From contig CAKTUT010000099.1 of the NCBI GenBank assembly GCA_934621665.1, forward strand, positions 1-6,484: a stretch of 6,484 bases of DNA. Reading direction: 5' to 3'. The translations under genes were made by a program, and so were the position numbers. Below are positions 5,257-6,484 of the stretch, one piece after another. The notes beneath the pieces are model-generated. The model did no database searches. It was not told the DNA's origin and saw nothing but the letters and a program-made list of their open reading frames with translations. The stretch comes from an uncultured Oscillospiraceae bacterium (GTDB taxonomy: Bacteria; Bacillota; Clostridia; Oscillospirales; Oscillospiraceae). Numbering within the stretch: position 1 is the stretch's first letter; each line of letters opens with the position of its first letter.

Positions 5257-6411
5257 ATGATGAAAAAGACCAGACTTCTTGCATTGCTGCTCAGCATTCT
5301 GCTGGTGGCGGGACTGGCAAGCGGCTGCGCCACAAAGTCAGCCGCGTCAATGGACAGCAGCTATGCAATGGCTGAGACGCCAAGCGCCGAGCCGAATGAC
5401 AACACTTACTGGGAAAATAGCGCGGAAATTGAGGAGAAGCCCGCGGAGGAAGCGCCTGCCGAGGATACGATTGCATCGTCGGCCGGCGTTGGCAGCGACA
5501 GCGCGTTTACGACAAACGAGAGCGTTGATGCGCAGGAAGCGGACGACGCGGCGGATGATGCTGCCGCTGGGAAAACGACGGATTTTGCGGCAAAGATCAT
5601 CTACTCTGCCTCGCTTCAGATTCAGACGACCGAGTTTGATGCGTCGCTGGCCGCGCTGGAGCAGAGCGTCAAGGACTTTGGCGGCTTTGTGGAGAACTCT
5701 GACACCTCCGGCAACATCCGCTATCAGGATGACGGCACGGCGCGCGTGGTTGACCGCTATGCTTATTACACCGTTCGCGTCCCGGCAGATCGGTTTGAAG
5801 AATTTTTGCAGCAGAGCGGGACGCTTGGCAATATCACCGATTCCAGCCGCAACGCGCAGAATGTGACCTCGCAGTATACAGACTATGAGGCGCGGCGCTC
5901 GTCGCTGCGGACGCAGGAGGATCGTCTGCTGAGCATGCTGGAAAAGGCGGAGGATGTGGAAACACTGATTGCACTGGAGCAGCGGCTGGCTGACGTGCGC
6001 TATGAGTTGGAGTCGATTGAGCGCAATCTGCGTAATCTCGACATGAAGATCAGCTACTCGAGTGTGGACATCACGCTGTGCGAGGTGGAAAAGTACACGC
6101 CCACTGTGCCGGTGAAGCGTACGTTTGGTGAAAAGCTTTCAAGCGCGCTGAAAAACGGCTGGGACAGCTTTGCCGACAATGTGCAGTATTTTGTGATCGA
6201 CGTAGCGTATTCGCTGCCGGGACTGATTCTGTTTATCATTGTCGTTGTGGTGGTTGTCATCGTGGTGGTGAAAATCCGCCGCAGCCGCAAGCAGAAGCGC
6301 GAGACAGCCGCGCGCGAGGACAAGGCGCGCCGGGATGCGGCGCAGGCCGCCGCGCGGCAGGCAAATGATGCACAGAAGCCTGAGCAGGAGAAGCCTGAAA
6401 ATAAGGAATAA
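5257..6411 (+). CDS. DUF4349 domain-containing lipoprotein with C-terminal membrane anchor
   Basis: This 384-residue envelope protein has unknown function. A lipoprotein signal peptide (MMKKTRLLALLLSILLVAG, then LASGC) points to lipidation at Cys24. Residues 25-108 are an acidic, Ala/Asp/Glu/Ser-rich linker. The DUF4349 domain runs from about 109 to 338, beginning AAKIIYSASLQIQTTEFDASL. It includes a charged coiled-coil-like stretch near 209-266 and ends in a valine-rich membrane segment at about 320-338 (six consecutive valines). A basic then mixed-charge tail (339-384) should be cytoplasmic. The protein would thus be held to the membrane at both ends with the domain outside. AAGGAGG (5245-5251) precedes two adjacent ATGs at 5257 and 5260, spaced 5 and 8 nt; either may be used. 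An ECF-type promoter lies upstream and a strong terminator follows 12 bp after the stop, so it is monocistronic. Confidence 0.9.
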   Translation: MMKKTRLLALLLSILLVAGLASGCATKSAASMDSSYAMAETPSAEPNDNTYWENSAEIEEKPAEEAPAEDTIASSAGVGSDSAFTTNESVDAQEADDAADDAAAGKTTDFAAKIIYSASLQIQTTEFDASLAALEQSVKDFGGFVENSDTSGNIRYQDDGTARVVDRYAYYTVRVPADRFEEFLQQSGTLGNITDSSRNAQNVTSQYTDYEARRSSLRTQEDRLLSMLEKAEDVETLIALEQRLADVRYELESIERNLRNLDMKISYSSVDITLCEVEKYTPTVPVKRTFGEKLSSALKNGWDSFADNVQYFVIDVAYSLPGLILFIIVVVVVVIVVVKIRRSRKQKRETAAREDKARRDAAQAAARQANDAQKPEQEKPENKE

Positions 6412-6423
6412 ACAGCAAAATGC

Positions 6424-6460
6424 AAAGCGCCCGGAAAATCTCTGATTTTCCGGGCGCTTT
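6424..6460. terminator. Perfect 17-bp bidirectional terminator after the DUF4349 gene
   Basis: AAAGCGCCCGGAAAATC (6424-6440) is the exact reverse complement of 6444-6460 around a TCT loop. The GC-rich core flanked by A and T runs on both sides suits termination in either direction. The terminal T run is only three bases and then CAGCC, so efficiency depends mainly on the stem. It sits 12 bp after the TAA stop. Confidence 0.85.
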
Positions 6461-6484
6461 CAGCCTGTTGAAAAAACCTCGTAG
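6461..6484. repeat. Probable left arm of a further A/T-cored hairpin, cut by the window edge
   Basis: CAGCCTGTTGAAAAAACCT followed by CGTAG begins to fold back at the very end (CT, CGT loop, AG). Its layout, a mixed 5' arm leading into an A run, resembles the hairpin at 12-45. The right arm would lie outside the window, so this is a prediction and not an observed repeat. Confidence 0.3.

Noticed and set aside
1..6484. Mobile element, CRISPR array, tRNA, phage or defence genes
   Set aside because: No transposase or integrase, no direct-repeat and spacer pattern, no tRNA-like cloverleaf and no toxin or nuclease motifs were seen. All six genes are intact and similar in composition.

Overview
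The window looks like ordinary chromosome from a GC-rich anaerobic Clostridia-type bacterium, most likely a gut Oscillospiraceae relative. The reasons are strong AGGAGG-type ribosome binding sites, GTG and TTG starts, an oxygen-sensitive glycyl-radical activase (NrdG), a two-gene ThrE-type exporter, a tandem OB-fold SSB-like protein and a DUF4349 lipoprotein. The taxonomic call is an inference from gene style, not from a marker gene. I see no mobile element, CRISPR array, tRNA, rRNA or broken gene, and every intergenic gap is under 120 bp.

Layout. (1) Bases 12-69 hold two tandem perfect hairpins that close the leftward operon. (2) On the minus strand lie the two halves of a threonine/serine-exporter-family transporter, YjjP-like (518-1273, TTG start) and YjjB-like (81-515), 2 bp apart. 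A near-consensus sigma-A promoter with an extended -10 box drives them. (3) On the plus strand, diverging from that promoter region, are nrdG (1391-1906) and dut (1918-2349). They form a small deoxynucleotide operon that ends in a clear intrinsic terminator at 2360-2402. (4) An extended -10 promoter leads into a YgiQ-family radical SAM gene (2463-4472). (5) A tandem OB-fold SSB-like gene (4536-5162) follows; its ribosome binding site is buried in a hairpin. (6) A DUF4349 lipoprotein gene (5257-6411) has an ECF-sigma-type promoter (TGAAAC, 16 bp, CGTC) and ends at a perfect 17-bp bidirectional terminator. The window stops inside what looks like another A/T-cored hairpin.

How the genes relate. 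nrdG and dut both serve DNA precursor supply: NrdG activates anaerobic ribonucleotide reductase, and Dut removes dUTP and makes dUMP for thymidylate synthesis. The reductase gene itself (nrdD) is not in the window. The SSB-like gene may be translationally gated when it is read through from ygiQ. The DUF4349 gene appears to be a separate envelope-stress-type unit.

I did not find a convincing undescribed system. The points most worth following are regulatory: the ECF-type promoter before the DUF4349 gene, the Shine-Dalgarno-sequestering hairpin before the SSB-like gene, and the interlocked divergent promoters between the exporter and nrdG.
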